From positions 1,674,001 to 1,738,000 of the forward strand of contig NC_089439.1 of assembly GCF_026210795.1 (NCBI RefSeq): a stretch of 64,000 nucleotides of DNA. The letters run 5' to 3'. A model generated the notes under the pieces. It ran no database searches and had not been told where the DNA came from. It was given only the letters and a program-made list of their open reading frames with translations. The translations under genes were made by a program, and so were the position numbers. Below are positions 1 through 11,190 of the stretch, one piece after another. The DNA is from Rhizophagus irregularis. Its lineage: Eukaryota > Glomeromycota > Glomeromycetes > Glomerales > Glomeraceae. Every line of letters begins with the position of its first letter. The first letter of the stretch is position 1.

Positions 1-251
1 AGGAATTTTCTTTGTTTACTTTCGTTATATTTTTTGTTATTACGAAAAACTAACATCGTATAACGTACAATCTTATTAACAAAAAAAAATTATAGTAATG
101 ACACATTAACATCAAATAACAGTAGCCAAATAACAGTGGATAACATTAACAATTTATGCGAATTATGATATTAGGTACTACGCTTTTGTTTACAAGACAG
201 TACTGCGCCTTTATTTATAAGACATTTACTGCGCCTCCACGCACGTGTAGT

Positions 252-288
252 CATGTTACTCTCTACACAAAGAGTAGAGTATCACGTG
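252..288. repeat. CACGTG-ended dyad repeat, copy 1 of 6
   Basis: An imperfect inverted repeat of about 38 bp. Its arms are of the type CACGTGATACTCT ... AGAGTGTCACATG around a variable spacer of about 12 bp. Other copies are at 20921-20958, 43308-43345, 44855-44890, 48626-48665 and 55130-55166. Confidence 0.6.
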
Positions 289-3034
289 AAAAATGAATGG
301 CACGGGCCGATAATTATGTTCCATTGATAACTAACCATCATTTTTATTACTAGGCGAATGGGCGCATATGCTGTCAACACCAAAAAATAAGTAAAATACC
401 TTCGCTATTCATGTATGAGGCGAGAATGCCTACTTGTAAATTATGCATTTACGCCTGTAAAGTCTCTCAAGAGCACATGACATAGGACCCCTTGGGTATC
501 GATGTCATGAGTAGAAACTAAAGGCACATGAGTTACAAGAAAACATAAATTCAAAATGTTCGGAAGACCCCTCGGGATGTGTCTCAGAATTGTATTTGAT
601 TGAACGAAATTCTGTTTCCGTTTTGTACAAATACTGTATTTCACTACAAAGACTAATAAATGTTATAATGACAGCGCATTCTGCACTATTTTTGATCACT
701 AGTTCCACAGATGCAATAACAACAAAAAATGGAATAGACGAGATCAAAGAAGTTACGTAATTGTTTTCATGAAACATTTTTGTTTACAATCTCCACTTCG
801 TTGAAGGTCCATTCAAACTAAGCAGTTAAATCCATCTGGAAGAAATGGCTTGGAACAAAAAATGCTTATTAAATTTATGGGCGAAGCTCGGGTTATGTCT
901 AAGATTATATTGGCATCCACACAGAGATAGGTATGCATACGAAATCGCAAGTAGAACCCACAAAGGTTTATTTATTCGTAGTTAACAATCGAATCAGAAT
1001 AAAGGATAGCGATGTATATTAGACCGTAAGGGATGAAAATTCTGCTTCCCTTTAATATGAACAAGGTGTCATCATAGATTGTCCAATTCGATCCTAAACG
1101 TCCATTTTCCTTATTATTTTCGTAGAGTACACTTTTTGTCAAAATAAACCCCGTGCGTTATAGTACTCTATAGCAGTCATTGACATCGTGTAATATCGTA
1201 CGAAGGTAACCACAGTGTCTTCTATGAAATTAGCATTAGAGAAGTTGTGTTTGATACACATCTCTTGCTGTCGTTGATTTAAAGTACACGTTTTGCTGCC
1301 CACTCGATAACTCTAATTGGCGCACATTATTTTCTTCCCCATTTAATGGGTTTATGGTAAGCATTTTTTATATGTTCTCGAATTCACATAACGAGGTCAA
1401 GGGCATTGGTATCATAGTATAACTTAAGTAACGCATTGAAATTCTCGTTAAAGGCAAACGAGAAAACTGTGTAGTGGATGTCAACAACAGACAATAACAT
1501 ACTTGCTCAGCAATGTAGATAAGATCAGTTGGAGACTGGATTACGCCCAGCATAATAATAGCTCTTGTCAACAATAAAGAGGAGTAGGAATCGATTTGTA
1601 TATGAGGACAGCGGTATAAACATAGAAAAGCAGAAATAGCTAGTATCTAAGAGTCTTACCAAGGATATAGAAATTAAATAGGATCATATTGTTCTTATAA
1701 CAAATGTTGGGTACTTTCCAACAGGTTAGATGTAGTCAGTAACCCGCACTGCAAATTACTGTTCATACCCTGCCTTGTGTCTGTGATTCACTTTGACTAA
1801 TTATCTCCTTCATAAGATTGCAAATATATAACGAAATATGAACCTTCCTTTTTTACGGTTAAATGAAAAACAAGTCTAGCTGAACCGGCGACAACTAATA
1901 AGGAACACTCCAAAGCAAGAAATCATGTGATCCGAATTTATTGAACCACAAATTGTACGAACTTGGGCGACCCGAAGTCGTCGAAATTATGTGATCACAG
2001 TATAGTGTTTAGCATGTTACAATAATTGCGGAGATATTAAAGTTTTACTAACGTTACTCTGGTGTAATGCAACGTAATAAAAAAGTCTATTTCCACAAAC
2101 GCTAATAAGGTGAACTACGGAACAGAATTACGTAATAACTTAATTAATGCGTAGAGAGGGTTTCTCAAATACTACTCGAAGACTTCACCCATATTAATGG
2201 ATCATACATTGAGCTACTGTAGGACAAATGATTTGATCATCCTTATGTTTATGTATGAGTATACGAATTAAGATAATATATTACGGAGAAGTATGTTACA
2301 AAGTGTATACCTTCTTATTTATGGAGTTGACCGAAGCTCTTTGTAATCAAGTTACCAGAAGCGCACCATGATAATATGCCGACCACTATGAGCAAACACA
2401 ATACGAGATCATCTTGACACATGGTTTTCTGTTGTTTCGCATAATTATTAGTTTTTCTTCCCGGTCTTTCTACCAAATTTTCAGAAGGTGAACTTTGACG
2501 GCTTTTATATCAGCAATACCTTTTTCGGACCTGCTCCATACTGACACAGCCTTCATTATAGTTATTTACGACAAAAATGGTAAACAGCCTGTAAGTAACA
2601 AAAGCGGAACGAATGATGACGAAAACAAATATAAACTGTTTTTTTATACACTGTCTCACAGGAATTCCTGTCTTACCGAGTCATCACCTTCGAGGGATGC
2701 CACTACTAATTTTGTCACCAAAATGCGGAGAGCAGTGTATCAAAATATAATGAATTTAGGTTTATGGAATTACATGCTGATTTGTTAACTGGATAATTCA
2801 ATACGGTATACAGCAATTGTGGTAACATTTTTAGTTACAAAATATAACTAACATTCGTCATATCGTTAGTAACGGTGCTACACTGTTTCGATGATGGTGT
2901 TCCTACGAGGTTTATGTCTTTGGTAACGATGGTAGCAAGTCACATATGGCTAGTATAAGTTATTCTTGTAGTTAAGTCTTTGCGAATCTTGAAAAGATAC
3001 AGTTCGGTCGGTTCGCAATTTCCACCCAGAAATC

Positions 3035-3660
3035 ACGTAACTATGACGACTTCTGGTCGTTGAAAATTTTACAGTTCAGTCACTAGGCTCTGCCTACTAC
3101 GTAGATTCCATCCTTCACTTCTTTGAAGGTCCTATGGACTAATTTCAGTCAGAGAGCCCTTGGCTAGGCAAAGCCCAGGACTGGAATGGGCCATTTCTTC
3201 GAAAGGCTACGCCAATGCCTCTTCGTCCCTCGTTCCTCGAAAAATCATGATGATTATTTTTGTACTCATTTCTTTTATTAGTCTTTTACGTAATTGATAA
3301 TGTAAATGAATAGTAAAAAATGAACACAGAGCGTGGTTGAGCGGCAAGATTAGGAACAGTTTCTAACCCCTCCAGGTATTTCCTAAGACCTTTGATTAGG
3401 AAGTTCCCTTTGGGGCTCATAGAACTGGAGAGACCCTCAGGGAGAATAATGTTTCCAGTTTTACAAGACAATAACGTAGGTCATTGTAGCACATAATTAA
3501 TGTTAACGAAAAAATCTGTATAATTTTTGCTCTTCGAGCAGTGGGCTTCACCCAGCCAAGGGCACTCCGACTGAGCGAAGCGAAGAAAATAAGGGGAAAT
3601 CACGTGACTTTGACGACTTCGAGTCGTTCAAATTTTTACAGTTCAGTCCTTCTGTAATTT
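3035..3660. repeat. Cluster of small GC-rich hairpin modules
   Basis: Several dispersed modules are packed together. At about 3035-3090 and 3597-3655 there is a 'TTGACGACTT..GTCGTT ... ACAGTTCAGTC' unit, also found twice at 38225-38372. At about 3115-3145 there is a 'CTTCTTTGAAGGTCC ... GGACTAA' hairpin. At 3331-3349 there is 'GCGTGGTTGAGCGGCAAGA'. At 3527-3578 there is 'TGCTCTTCGAGCA' followed by the GGCTTC.CCCAGCC hairpin. All recur many times in the window on both strands. Confidence 0.7.
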
Positions 3661-4818
3661 AAGCACAACAGACCCTTGAATTTGACGACTACCTTTTCAT
3701 TAAAAATTCAGTTCTGTTACAATGTGTAATTCCAGCGAACAGTAGAATGTTATGTCCTGTACTACACGGATTTTTCTCTTTCGTAGTTTATAATTAATAG
3801 GTTTCTCGTAGAACCTAAGTTAACATAAAAATAGTGCAATATCGTTATCAAATGATTTCAGACATAGGTATCCGACATAGGTATCAACAATGCAGTAGTT
3901 GCCAATACTTACACTACCGTAACAAACATCGTGTCACAAACTCTTAAAATTGTAAATATCGTTACCATTGACAAGTGGATACATCACATAGTTATTGGAA
4001 AAGTATAACATCGTTATATTTATGAAAAAATGCCCTCCAGGCCAAAAACTTGTAACATCTTAATTCTATCCATGGTAGCATGAATGATTACTAAAAATGT
4101 ACTACATTGTTACTATAATCACAACAATACCAGAGTGTAACAAGAACATCTCATAATTTAACATTGCTAAGAAAAATACATGCGACGAATAACATACCAT
4201 GTAACATAACATCGTTAATAAAGAAAGTATACTGTACTAAAGTATCCATCATTACCAAAAAAGTACAAGAGTATTTTTGGTAACTTAATAATCGTGACAA
4301 AATAATTAATCTATCGTTACCACAATAAGTGCGACAAATAGAATTTACGGCACACAATATAGTTACCAGTGCTTCTAAGGTCCAACAGACTAATAAGTTA
4401 CAATCTCGTAGTTGAGCATCGCCTACGTAAACAGGTGCATGACAAACTTACGTTATTTGGACTACGTAATTATGGTCACGTACATGGTAAAGTATAGTGA
4501 AGTAAGGATCGTGACCCGTAAGTCACAGTCTCGTAGTTAGACATTCTCTGAGCCGTGCTCACGAAGTGAAATGGTTGTAAGAAATTCGGTAAACTGCAGT
4601 CTAGAGGCTATCCAATCCCTAAAATAACTCATGTCGGAAGTAAAGTTGTACTAGATAATTGAGCATATGGCAATCTCGGTTTTAATTTTCTACCACATAT
4701 GAATGTGCAGTTCTAATAGATCAGTTGAATCACTTGCTATAACTTTTCGGAATGGAAAGCTGTTCTAGTTTTGAATCCGGAAAAGAATCTTGACTAAAAT
4801 TATTACTTCCAGAGTTAC

Positions 4819-5937
4819 TTAATTTAGAAAGATTTTGAACTGGCAGATGACGACTCGTATAAAAGGCCTCCGAATGAATCGTTGTGTCAGGGGGGTCCTT
4901 AACATCTCCGCCCCCTCAAATTCGTCAAATAATAGCCAAGCCCTTATCGTTGTGACTATTTCCTCTGAGGAAGGCCTTTTTTCAGGAACCGTGTCTGTGC
5001 ACCTCCTGAATAGTTCACAATAGGGTTCAGGGGTCCCAGCAGATAATCCCGGTCTTAATCCATTACAAATCGCCAATGCAAGACTTTCATCATGCGGGTA
5101 CTCTGCATAAGGCGGTTTTCCCAGGGAAACTTCTGCCATTATGATCCCAAAACTATAAATATCGCTCGCATAAGTATACTTTTCATTTTCTAGGACTTCA
5201 GGCGCAATATAGGGCATTACTCCATAAACAGTGGGTTTAGAGTCGTATACGGATTGAGAAAGTCCCATATCCGAAATTTTTGTATAGTAATCGAAACACA
5301 AAATGTTTCCACTGTGCAAATCCTTATGGACATAGCCTTTTTTGTGAATAATATGCAGGTCATAAATAACGTCATACAATATTTTTGTTTTATTTTTCCA
5401 GGAAAGCTCAGAAGAATTAGCATTTTTAAGAAACTGGCGTAGATTCCCCTTCGACGCATACTCCAGAACCATCATAAATTCCTCAGTAATCGGATCCTTC
5501 GTTATTCCATACAATTGCGTAATGTAATTATTTGCAAGACTGCAGTCGCAATGGACTCTTATTTCACCAATAAACTCGTGAATAGGATTTTTACTTTTTT
5601 TGAGTACGACTGGAATAGAAACTTCTTGTGGAGTTTTCTTCTCCCAAGTTGCAGTATAAATGAATGCAAATCCTCCTTGCCCTATTTGGCGAATATCTTT
5701 GAAATCGCTATGTGGCACATATTCTATAATCTCATCACAATTTTTCGCATGTATTTGACGAGAATAGAGAATTTCGTCTATCTCAGAATTACCAGTTGAA
5801 AGATTTTTGTGCGGACTGCAAAGTCTACACCACTCGATGCCGGAATTTGGCCTATTACAGGCCGCACAAAAATTACAAGCCGTTATATGTTCTCCAAGTT
5901 CCCTAAGTTTTTCAAATGCGATTTCCGCCATTTCCAA
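4819..5937 (-). CDS. Tyrosine-kinase-like protein kinase with N-terminal zinc finger
   Basis: A 372-aa single-exon protein kinase. The N-terminus carries a Cys cluster (C21, C24, C27, C37, C40) with a 'NRPNSGIEWCRLC' core, a head typical of the greatly expanded kinase family of Rhizophagus. The kinase domain spans about residues 79-330: glycine loop IGQGGF at 85-90, the ATP lysine in VVLKKS, the helix-C glutamate in GEIRVH, catalytic loop HKDLHSGN, an activation segment starting DMGLS (DMG in place of DFG), and APEVL. The catalytic Asp and the metal-binding Asp are both present, so activity is plausible despite HRD becoming HKD and DFG becoming DMG. Substrate and pathway are unknown; in this family signalling is only inferred. 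The start could be M1 or M3. No intron is needed. Confidence 0.9.
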   Translation of the reverse strand: MEMAEIAFEKLRELGEHITACNFCAACNRPNSGIEWCRLCSPHKNLSTGNSEIDEILYSRQIHAKNCDEIIEYVPHSDFKDIRQIGQGGFAFIYTATWEKKTPQEVSIPVVLKKSKNPIHEFIGEIRVHCDCSLANNYITQLYGITKDPITEEFMMVLEYASKGNLRQFLKNANSSELSWKNKTKILYDVIYDLHIIHKKGYVHKDLHSGNILCFDYYTKISDMGLSQSVYDSKPTVYGVMPYIAPEVLENEKYTYASDIYSFGIIMAEVSLGKPPYAEYPHDESLALAICNGLRPGLSAGTPEPYCELFRRCTDTVPEKRPSSEEIVTTIRAWLLFDEFEGAEMLRTPLTQRFIRRPFIRVVICQFKIFLN

Positions 5938-6663
5938 TTTGCGTTACTATGGAGTAAAGTATAACAAACAAAAATAAAATTCAAATGTCTGAAGACAATA
6001 CGTGTATCCAATACCGCTCAGCCGTGGGCCTGCATTATACTCCACTGAACTGAACAATGAAAAACCATAATACGAAAACATAGAATCCTTCCACGATGCT
6101 AACGATAAGACTACCCTTGGTGGATTTACTCAAAACTGGCTAAAAGACACTCCCAGTGAAATGACGTACACAAAAATCAAGCGGAAAACAGTGGGCCAAG
6201 GTAGAAAAACACGAGTCTGGAGAAAGACGTCTTGCTACTCAGTGAGCTTCGTCCAGTTTCACTAAAAGCGTCTACAGTGTGCGCTTCTTTATTTATTTTT
6301 TAAGCCCATACACAAAACCATGATTTTTCTGTCCGCATTAGGAATTGCTTAATGCGGCTTTATAGGCTAACCACGAAAATAAGAAAATCCACCGCTGGGT
6401 CCACTGAAACGCAGTAACACGTGAATAGTGAATAGTTCGTGAACTGAGGACAGAGACTCGGGTGTCGTCCCTTAATTATTGTCAGAATCTGTGTAGGAAA
6501 AGGATGGACGTTTGCATTTTGTCGAGTTTGATTGTCGACAGATAGAATATGACAGAATCGAAAAACCGTGTAACTTAATCCATTTCGGTCGACACAGTAA
6601 CCAATTGCCCTAGTGTAATGTAATGAGTTATTCGCCATAAAGATAGATTTGGGTATGGATGTT
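5938..6663. other. Intergenic spacer between kinase and Cys-rich protein genes
   Basis: I see no supported gene. An open stretch on the minus strand (6360-6779) overlaps the tail of the neighbouring 574-aa gene and looks like chance. Confidence 0.5.
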
Positions 6664-8388
6664 CTAGTAGAAAGGCTTTGTGTAATAGTCAAAAAGGGAC
6701 TGTCCATAATACCCAGTTCCCGTACGAAATAAATCAATTTCGGAGTCACTATCATCCATGTCGAAGCATAATCGATCATGATGCCTTTGCTCGTTATCTT
6801 TTGCGGATAGAGGTTGATCTACACTAAAATCTGTCTCATATTCGTTCACTAGGCAATTAAGACAAATCGAACCTAGTGTTCTGCACTCGGCACAGATCAG
6901 GTTGGCGTACGTAATCGGCCTCTTTAGCCCCCCTAAAACTATATCTTCTCGATTAGCATCTTCGTTTTTATCGCAGCTAATATTTCCTTTCGCCATGTCC
7001 TCTTCACGTTTTGAGTTCATTACCCGGTGACTATTTGAGCCAAGTACGGCAATTTTGTTGTATGCGTTTGTTGTACTCTTTTCTACTCCTCCTATTTTTG
7101 TACCGTCGAACTGTGACAAGGGCGCATAATCCAAGGGTCCACAGTTCAAGTATTCTGGAGAATTCGTACTACATTCCTTCGGAATGCCCTTCACTTCGTG
7201 GGCAAGGCCTGGGCAATCACAGAAATTTTCACAGTGTCGGCATCTGCCCACACTTATGCTCTCCTTATTGCTTAAGATTGCAGTGGATCCATGAAATTCA
7301 CTTGGAGATAGCTCTTGCGGCAATGGCGTATCCTCTGCAGTAGGGTCTATGACCAAAGTATCTCGTTTATCAGACAATTCACCAATAAGTTCCACGAAAA
7401 AATTGGCAGCATTCCTTTGGGCACTGTCATCTGTGCAATTTGCATCGGAATTTGTATCGTATGCTATAATGTTCCCGTTTTCCTCCAAACCTTTACTTTT
7501 GGACAAATCATATAATTTTATGGCTTTCTGCGTTTTTTTGTGCACAGTTTCATGGTTAGCCTCAGAAAGTTGATTAACCATGTCTTTGAATAATTCACCC
7601 CCCTCCGGTGTAAGCTCCTTAGCATTATCGATGAATCCATTCGCATAGCGATACCAACAGAGAGTTTTCTTTTGAATCGCTTCGTTTGCGGTAATTTCTG
7701 CTTCAGTAGCTTTGCGATATAAATCGACCAAGTGTTCTAAGGAAGAAGTTGTACTATCGACCGTTGGCCAGTCATTTTTTCGTGTTTCCAAATCTATTTC
7801 CTGTACGAACTTCTGTTCTTCACTTGAAAAAATTTTCTGATCGTTTTTCTTGTTATCGATTGCCAGATCCTTTCTACTGGAGACATCAATTTCCTCATTA
7901 ACGGAATAAGCAGGGGACCGGGTCTTTTTCATTACTCTGTACTTTTGTTGCGAAGTACCCGTGTTCCCTATACTTTCAGTTGATTTACTTTCTCGTGAAT
8001 CCTGACAAAAAGAATTATCAAACAGTATTTTGTTCGACCTAACAAAATTTGAAGTAACTCTATTGTCGGAAGAAACTACTGTTTCGCAAAAATCCTGCAT
8101 ATGGAGGCATTCTGGGGAAGTGTGACATTCGAGACAACTAGTATTACTTTTTTCTAGACAAGCACAGTGGGATTTATGGCTGTATGACAACTCCATAAAT
8201 TCTGTTCGAAAGGGAGATGTAAAAACATTTTTATCGCAATACGGACATCGAAACGGTTTAAGAACATGGGCTCTGTCAGTAAACGATTTTTGGTCAGTCG
8301 TACAAGGAATTATCCTTGCGGAACTAGTGAAATTTTCCGTACAAACCTCGTTGGATACAATCATATAAAATACAATATATGTACACAA
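6664..8388 (-). CDS. 574-aa Cys-rich protein with Rhizophagus-type helical domain
   Basis: A single-exon protein of unknown function. It has an N-terminal CPYC plus CACLEK/CLECH Cys/His cluster (about residues 45-110), a second Cys group (CRHCENFCDCPG) in the middle, and a third near the C-terminus (CAECRTLGSICLNC), all likely zinc-binding. Between them (about residues 215-315) lies a helical region with 'KKTLCWYRYANGF' and 'VHKKTQKAIKLYDL'. From memory this matches a lineage-specific domain common in Rhizophagus proteins, often next to mobile elements. The start may be M1 (8388) or M9 (8364). Its 5' end overlaps the divergent integrase ORF by about 10 bp, so the two may share a promoter region. 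I cannot assign a function. Confidence 0.7.
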   Translation of the reverse strand: MCTYIVFYMIVSNEVCTENFTSSARIIPCTTDQKSFTDRAHVLKPFRCPYCDKNVFTSPFRTEFMELSYSHKSHCACLEKSNTSCLECHTSPECLHMQDFCETVVSSDNRVTSNFVRSNKILFDNSFCQDSRESKSTESIGNTGTSQQKYRVMKKTRSPAYSVNEEIDVSSRKDLAIDNKKNDQKIFSSEEQKFVQEIDLETRKNDWPTVDSTTSSLEHLVDLYRKATEAEITANEAIQKKTLCWYRYANGFIDNAKELTPEGGELFKDMVNQLSEANHETVHKKTQKAIKLYDLSKSKGLEENGNIIAYDTNSDANCTDDSAQRNAANFFVELIGELSDKRDTLVIDPTAEDTPLPQELSPSEFHGSTAILSNKESISVGRCRHCENFCDCPGLAHEVKGIPKECSTNSPEYLNCGPLDYAPLSQFDGTKIGGVEKSTTNAYNKIAVLGSNSHRVMNSKREEDMAKGNISCDKNEDANREDIVLGGLKRPITYANLICAECRTLGSICLNCLVNEYETDFSVDQPLSAKDNEQRHHDRLCFDMDDSDSEIDLFRTGTGYYGQSLFDYYTKPFY

Positions 8389-9385
8389 TATTTTTTCTAA
8401 CTGAAATCCAAATCAATCATGCGGTATATTGGGTAAAACATATAGTAAACCTAATCATGATGGCAGACAAGAACCTGAGGCATGCACATCGTCCTATGTA
8501 CATTCCATATGCATCCTTTAGCAATATCACCATACCTAATGAATGCCATCGGGCAGATATTTTAAACATGCCTTATGATAAGGTTGGACGTGTTACTTAT
8601 CTTTTTTGTCTTAACATAGTGGATGTAGCTTCGAGATATAAAGCCTCTATTCCAATAGGCTCAACTAGTGTTAAGAATAGAGAGGGTATCTTAACCTCAC
8701 GTACTATTTCTAAGGCTTTTGAACAGATTTATGATAATCCTGATTCTCCTCTTGTATGGCCGAAATTATTAATCACAGATAAGGGGTCCGAATTTAAAGG
8801 TGATTGTGAGAGATTAATGAGACAACATGGTGTGGAAATTCAGAAGGCTACGTCTAAGCGTTCTGTTGGTATTGTTGAAAGGTATAATCTTACCTTAGCT
8901 AAGAGATTATTTCGTTTACAGAACGCACATGACTTATCATTATCTATGTCCGAAAAATCTTGTGCTTGGGTGAGGAATCTCCCTATAATTGTTGAAGATA
9001 TTAATAATTCTGTTACTAGGTTAATTGGTATGGCTCCTGCTAAGGCAATAAAAAAGAAAAAAGTTTATTCCAAATCTTCCTGTAAATATAATAGGCCTAT
9101 TGGCTATGATGAGCCACGTTTGTCTTACAGAGATAGTGTTCGTTATCTTCTCGAACTTGGTGAGCTTGAAGGTGGATCTAAACATAGAGGTACGGATATG
9201 AATTGGAGTCCTGAAGTTTACATTATTGAAGAAGCTCTTATACAAAAAAATAAACCAGTTCTTTACGCTGTTAGCGCCCTTCAGGTAAACTGCTTAATGG
9301 ACCTGAACGTAGGTTTATTAGGGAAGAACTCCTACTCGTTAATGATGGTGTTGATTTACCTCCTGAGAGCATTCTTCATCAATAA
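8379..9385 (+). pseudogene. Retroviral-type (rve) integrase, frameshifted near its C-terminus
   Basis: The DDE integrase core is intact: D60 in HRADILNMP, D134 in LLITDKGSEF and E167 in GIVERYN, with VDVASRYK between the first two. The downstream 'NWSPEVY ... KNKPVLY' motif also fits the integrase type of large fungal DNA transposons (Polinton/Maverick-like) as I remember it in Rhizophagus. At about 9260-9300 the reading frame is lost. The frame that opens with ATG runs on without family resemblance to 9464, while the expected tail (GPERRF ... EELLLV) is in the +1 frame and stops at 9385. No intron of plausible size explains this, so it is a 1-bp-type lesion or a sequencing error. The best start is probably 8457/8460, since the upstream residues look non-homologous. 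It would act in the nucleus, joining element ends to target DNA. Confidence 0.75.
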
Positions 9386-9484
9386 ATTCATACAATTGTT
9401 AATTGCATTGTATTTTTTGCTACCTTCTATATTCAATTGCAAAAAATTTATTTCAAAAATTTAAATTTCGTTCACGCCAAAGTC

Positions 9485-9679
9485 TTAATAATTCTCTTTG
9501 CTGACCGCATGGAATGCATAATTGAGTAACTGAATTGGTACCATTCCCGCAAAATAAACAGGGGAAGGTGGAGTAGTCCCTCTTCGTTTAATAGCAAAAG
9601 CATGCATCCCACAGTACTCATTTTTTGTGGGTCGAGTACAGTATTCTTTTGTTTCTTTAACCAACCAATGACAAGGCAT
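9485..9679 (-). CDS. Small zinc-binding protein (C/H-rich, 64 aa)
   Basis: A 64-aa ORF starting MPCHWLV, with the Cys/His pattern C3, H4, C14, C23, H26 and the motif 'YCTRPTKNEYCGMHAF'. This resembles the N-terminus of small zinc-binding proteins that I associate with transposon-derived loci in Rhizophagus. A second CxxC pair expected downstream is missing (the tail reads PPSPVYFAG), so this may be a degenerate or truncated copy. It lies tail-to-tail with the integrase gene, about 100 bp apart, so both may be remnants of one element. A 'TACTTCGCACCCTTTGGGTA' hairpin module lies just upstream of the start codon. Function unknown. Confidence 0.5.
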   Translation of the reverse strand: MPCHWLVKETKEYCTRPTKNEYCGMHAFAIKRRGTTPPSPVYFAGMVPIQLLNYAFHAVSKENY

Positions 9680-9828
9680 ACTGATTGACGTTTTTACTTC
9701 GCACCCTTTGGGTAAATGAGTTATCTCTATAACTAGCTTACATTTTCAAATCGGCCATTGACCTGTAATTCGGAAAGAAGTCACATTTGTGTGGTCATGT
9801 ATGTAGACGTGTATGAGTAGGCCTGAAC

Positions 9829-10100
9829 ATCCTACTAACCATCTGTGAGGTATAGAAGTAGATGGGTGGTAGGTAGGCTGCTGTAGAGAACAGAAGAACA
9901 GGGGTAGAGTAGTCTCCTATGTAGGAAAATTGCTACCACTGGACTACCCTCCTACTAACCATCTGTGAGGTATAAAAGTAGACGGGCCAGAAGCACATAC
10001 TAGGGTTGTGAAGAAAATAAGCGATAATAGGGGAAAGGAGTCTCCTGCGTAACAGGTGATAAGGGGGGTGTGACAAAAAAATGCTACCACTGGCCTGTTC
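9829..10100. repeat. Imperfect tandem duplication, unit about 120-150 bp
   Basis: 'CCTACTAACCATCTGTGAGG' followed by TATA(G/A)AAGTAGA occurs at about 9831 and again at about 9951. Each copy continues to a 'GCTACCACTGG' end (about 9932 and 10082). The second copy is longer. I see no coding potential. Confidence 0.7.
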
Positions 10101-10581
10101 AGGTCCTCTGCTGCTCATGCCGTATAATGCGTTTCTTAGGAACAGTGCGATGAAACAAAAAATATAAATCGCAATGTCAAACTAAGACGGAGATGAAATT
10201 TCTATGAACCTCCAATATTCAGCAGCCAAACAAATATTTTGTAACTGGTAAATAAGCACAATGTGAATATGCTAGCATAACATGCCAATCAAAGCAGCAA
10301 CAACAGTGGCGCAATTGCGGTCCATGTGGCACCCTTAGTTATTAAATCAAAGTAGTATCGGCTAGAAATATTTTTTGCGAATAGTTCATGACCTAGGTAG
10401 CCATGATGTCACGTGTCCTACTAATCATAATGTAGTTCTATGTGAAATTCCATGAGATTTCGAAAAACAATTTCTCTTCTCTTTATAATGATAACAGCAA
10501 TATTTATGTTTATTTCGTTACCGTGACCACAAATTAGGGAGCATATTTTATGCTTTGCTCTCTATGACGTAGTATTACATA

Positions 10582-10851
10582 CAGTGGTGAGCATAATTTT
10601 TCCTTCGAGTTCCACTAGAAAAGAAAGAGGGCTTGGCGTGGCCTTTCGAAGAAATAGCCTGAGCGTGGGCTTCGCCCAGCCAAGTGTTCTTGCCGCTCAA
10701 CCACGCTAGTTAAATAAGGAGGTTCTACGTAGTACCTTTCAGGTAGGAACCTGGGTTCATAGGCATAAAAAACTGTCTAATATATGGCCATTTCCCCCAT
10801 TCGTCATTCCAGTGAAACTGGGCTCTGCCCAAATAATTTTGATCACCACTG
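10582..10851 (+). mobile_element. Tc1/mariner-type MITE, copy 1, loaded with hairpin modules
   Basis: The terminal inverted repeats read CAGTGGTGAGCA ... TGATCACCACTG, flanked by TA on both sides (TA target duplication). The intact relative at 20036-20156 is only 121 bp. The extra length here comes from inserted hairpin modules, such as 'AGTGAAACTGGGCTCTGCCC' interrupting CATTCC|AAATAATTTT, and a block at about 10630-10765 carrying GGCTTCGCCCAGCC and the 'TTGCCGCTCAACCACGC' module. It has no coding capacity; a transposase would have to act in trans. Confidence 0.75.
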
Positions 10852-10864
10852 TACTAACAAAATA

Positions 10865-11190
10865 CGGTAGCGATCAGTCGGAGAGTCCTTGACTAGGCGA
10901 AGCACACTGCTCGAAGAGCAAAATTATTTTCCCTTCGAGGTTTCACTAGCTATTCCAAAGGAACTTTAGCTGAGTTACTAAGTAAAGAGAAGCCTAAATG
11001 CTCGGAGGACATTGTGAAACAGTGTGGGGAAATGGTCATATTAGAAAATTTTTAACGTATTAGGAACGCATTTCCTATGACCTTTGATCTGCGTGGTTGA
11101 GCGGTAAGACGCTCATTGTATAGCTTAGTAGGAACACCAGAAGGATGCGTATTTTGCCTCTTTCTTTTCCAAAAATTAATGCTCATATTG
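10865..11190 (-). mobile_element. Degenerate MITE, same family, copy 2
   Basis: It starts TA|CGGTAGCGATCA and ends 'TTTCCAAAAATTAATGCTCATATTG|TA', matching the family in the opposite orientation. GATCA is followed by an inserted module (GTCGGAGAGTCCTTG ... TGCTCGAAGAGCA) before the family sequence AAAATTATTTT resumes. A second block near 11060-11140 includes GCGTGGTTGAGCGG. It lies only 13 bp from copy 1. Confidence 0.55.

Larger units (their letters stand above)
1..4818. other. Gene-poor, repeat-rich intergenic region
   Basis: No ORF here is convincing. Two weak candidates exist: 505-777 on the minus strand (90 aa with hydrophobic stretches) and 2495-2788 on the plus strand (97 aa); neither resembles a family I know. 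The sequence holds a CACGTG-ended dyad at 252-288, hairpin modules at about 3035-3270, 3331-3350 and 3527-3660, and degenerate GTAAC-rich repeats at about 2820-2960 and 3850-4370. A GTGACC/GGTCAC-type dyad lies near 4509-4535. Confidence 0.6.

Noticed and set aside
3331-3420. A true tRNA gene starting at GCGTGGTTGAGCGG
   Set aside because: No anticodon stem, T-arm or matching acceptor strand follows; other copies have quite different sequence downstream.
6360-6779. 139-aa minus-strand ORF
   Set aside because: It overlaps the 3' end of the 574-aa gene in another frame and shows no motif or composition bias.
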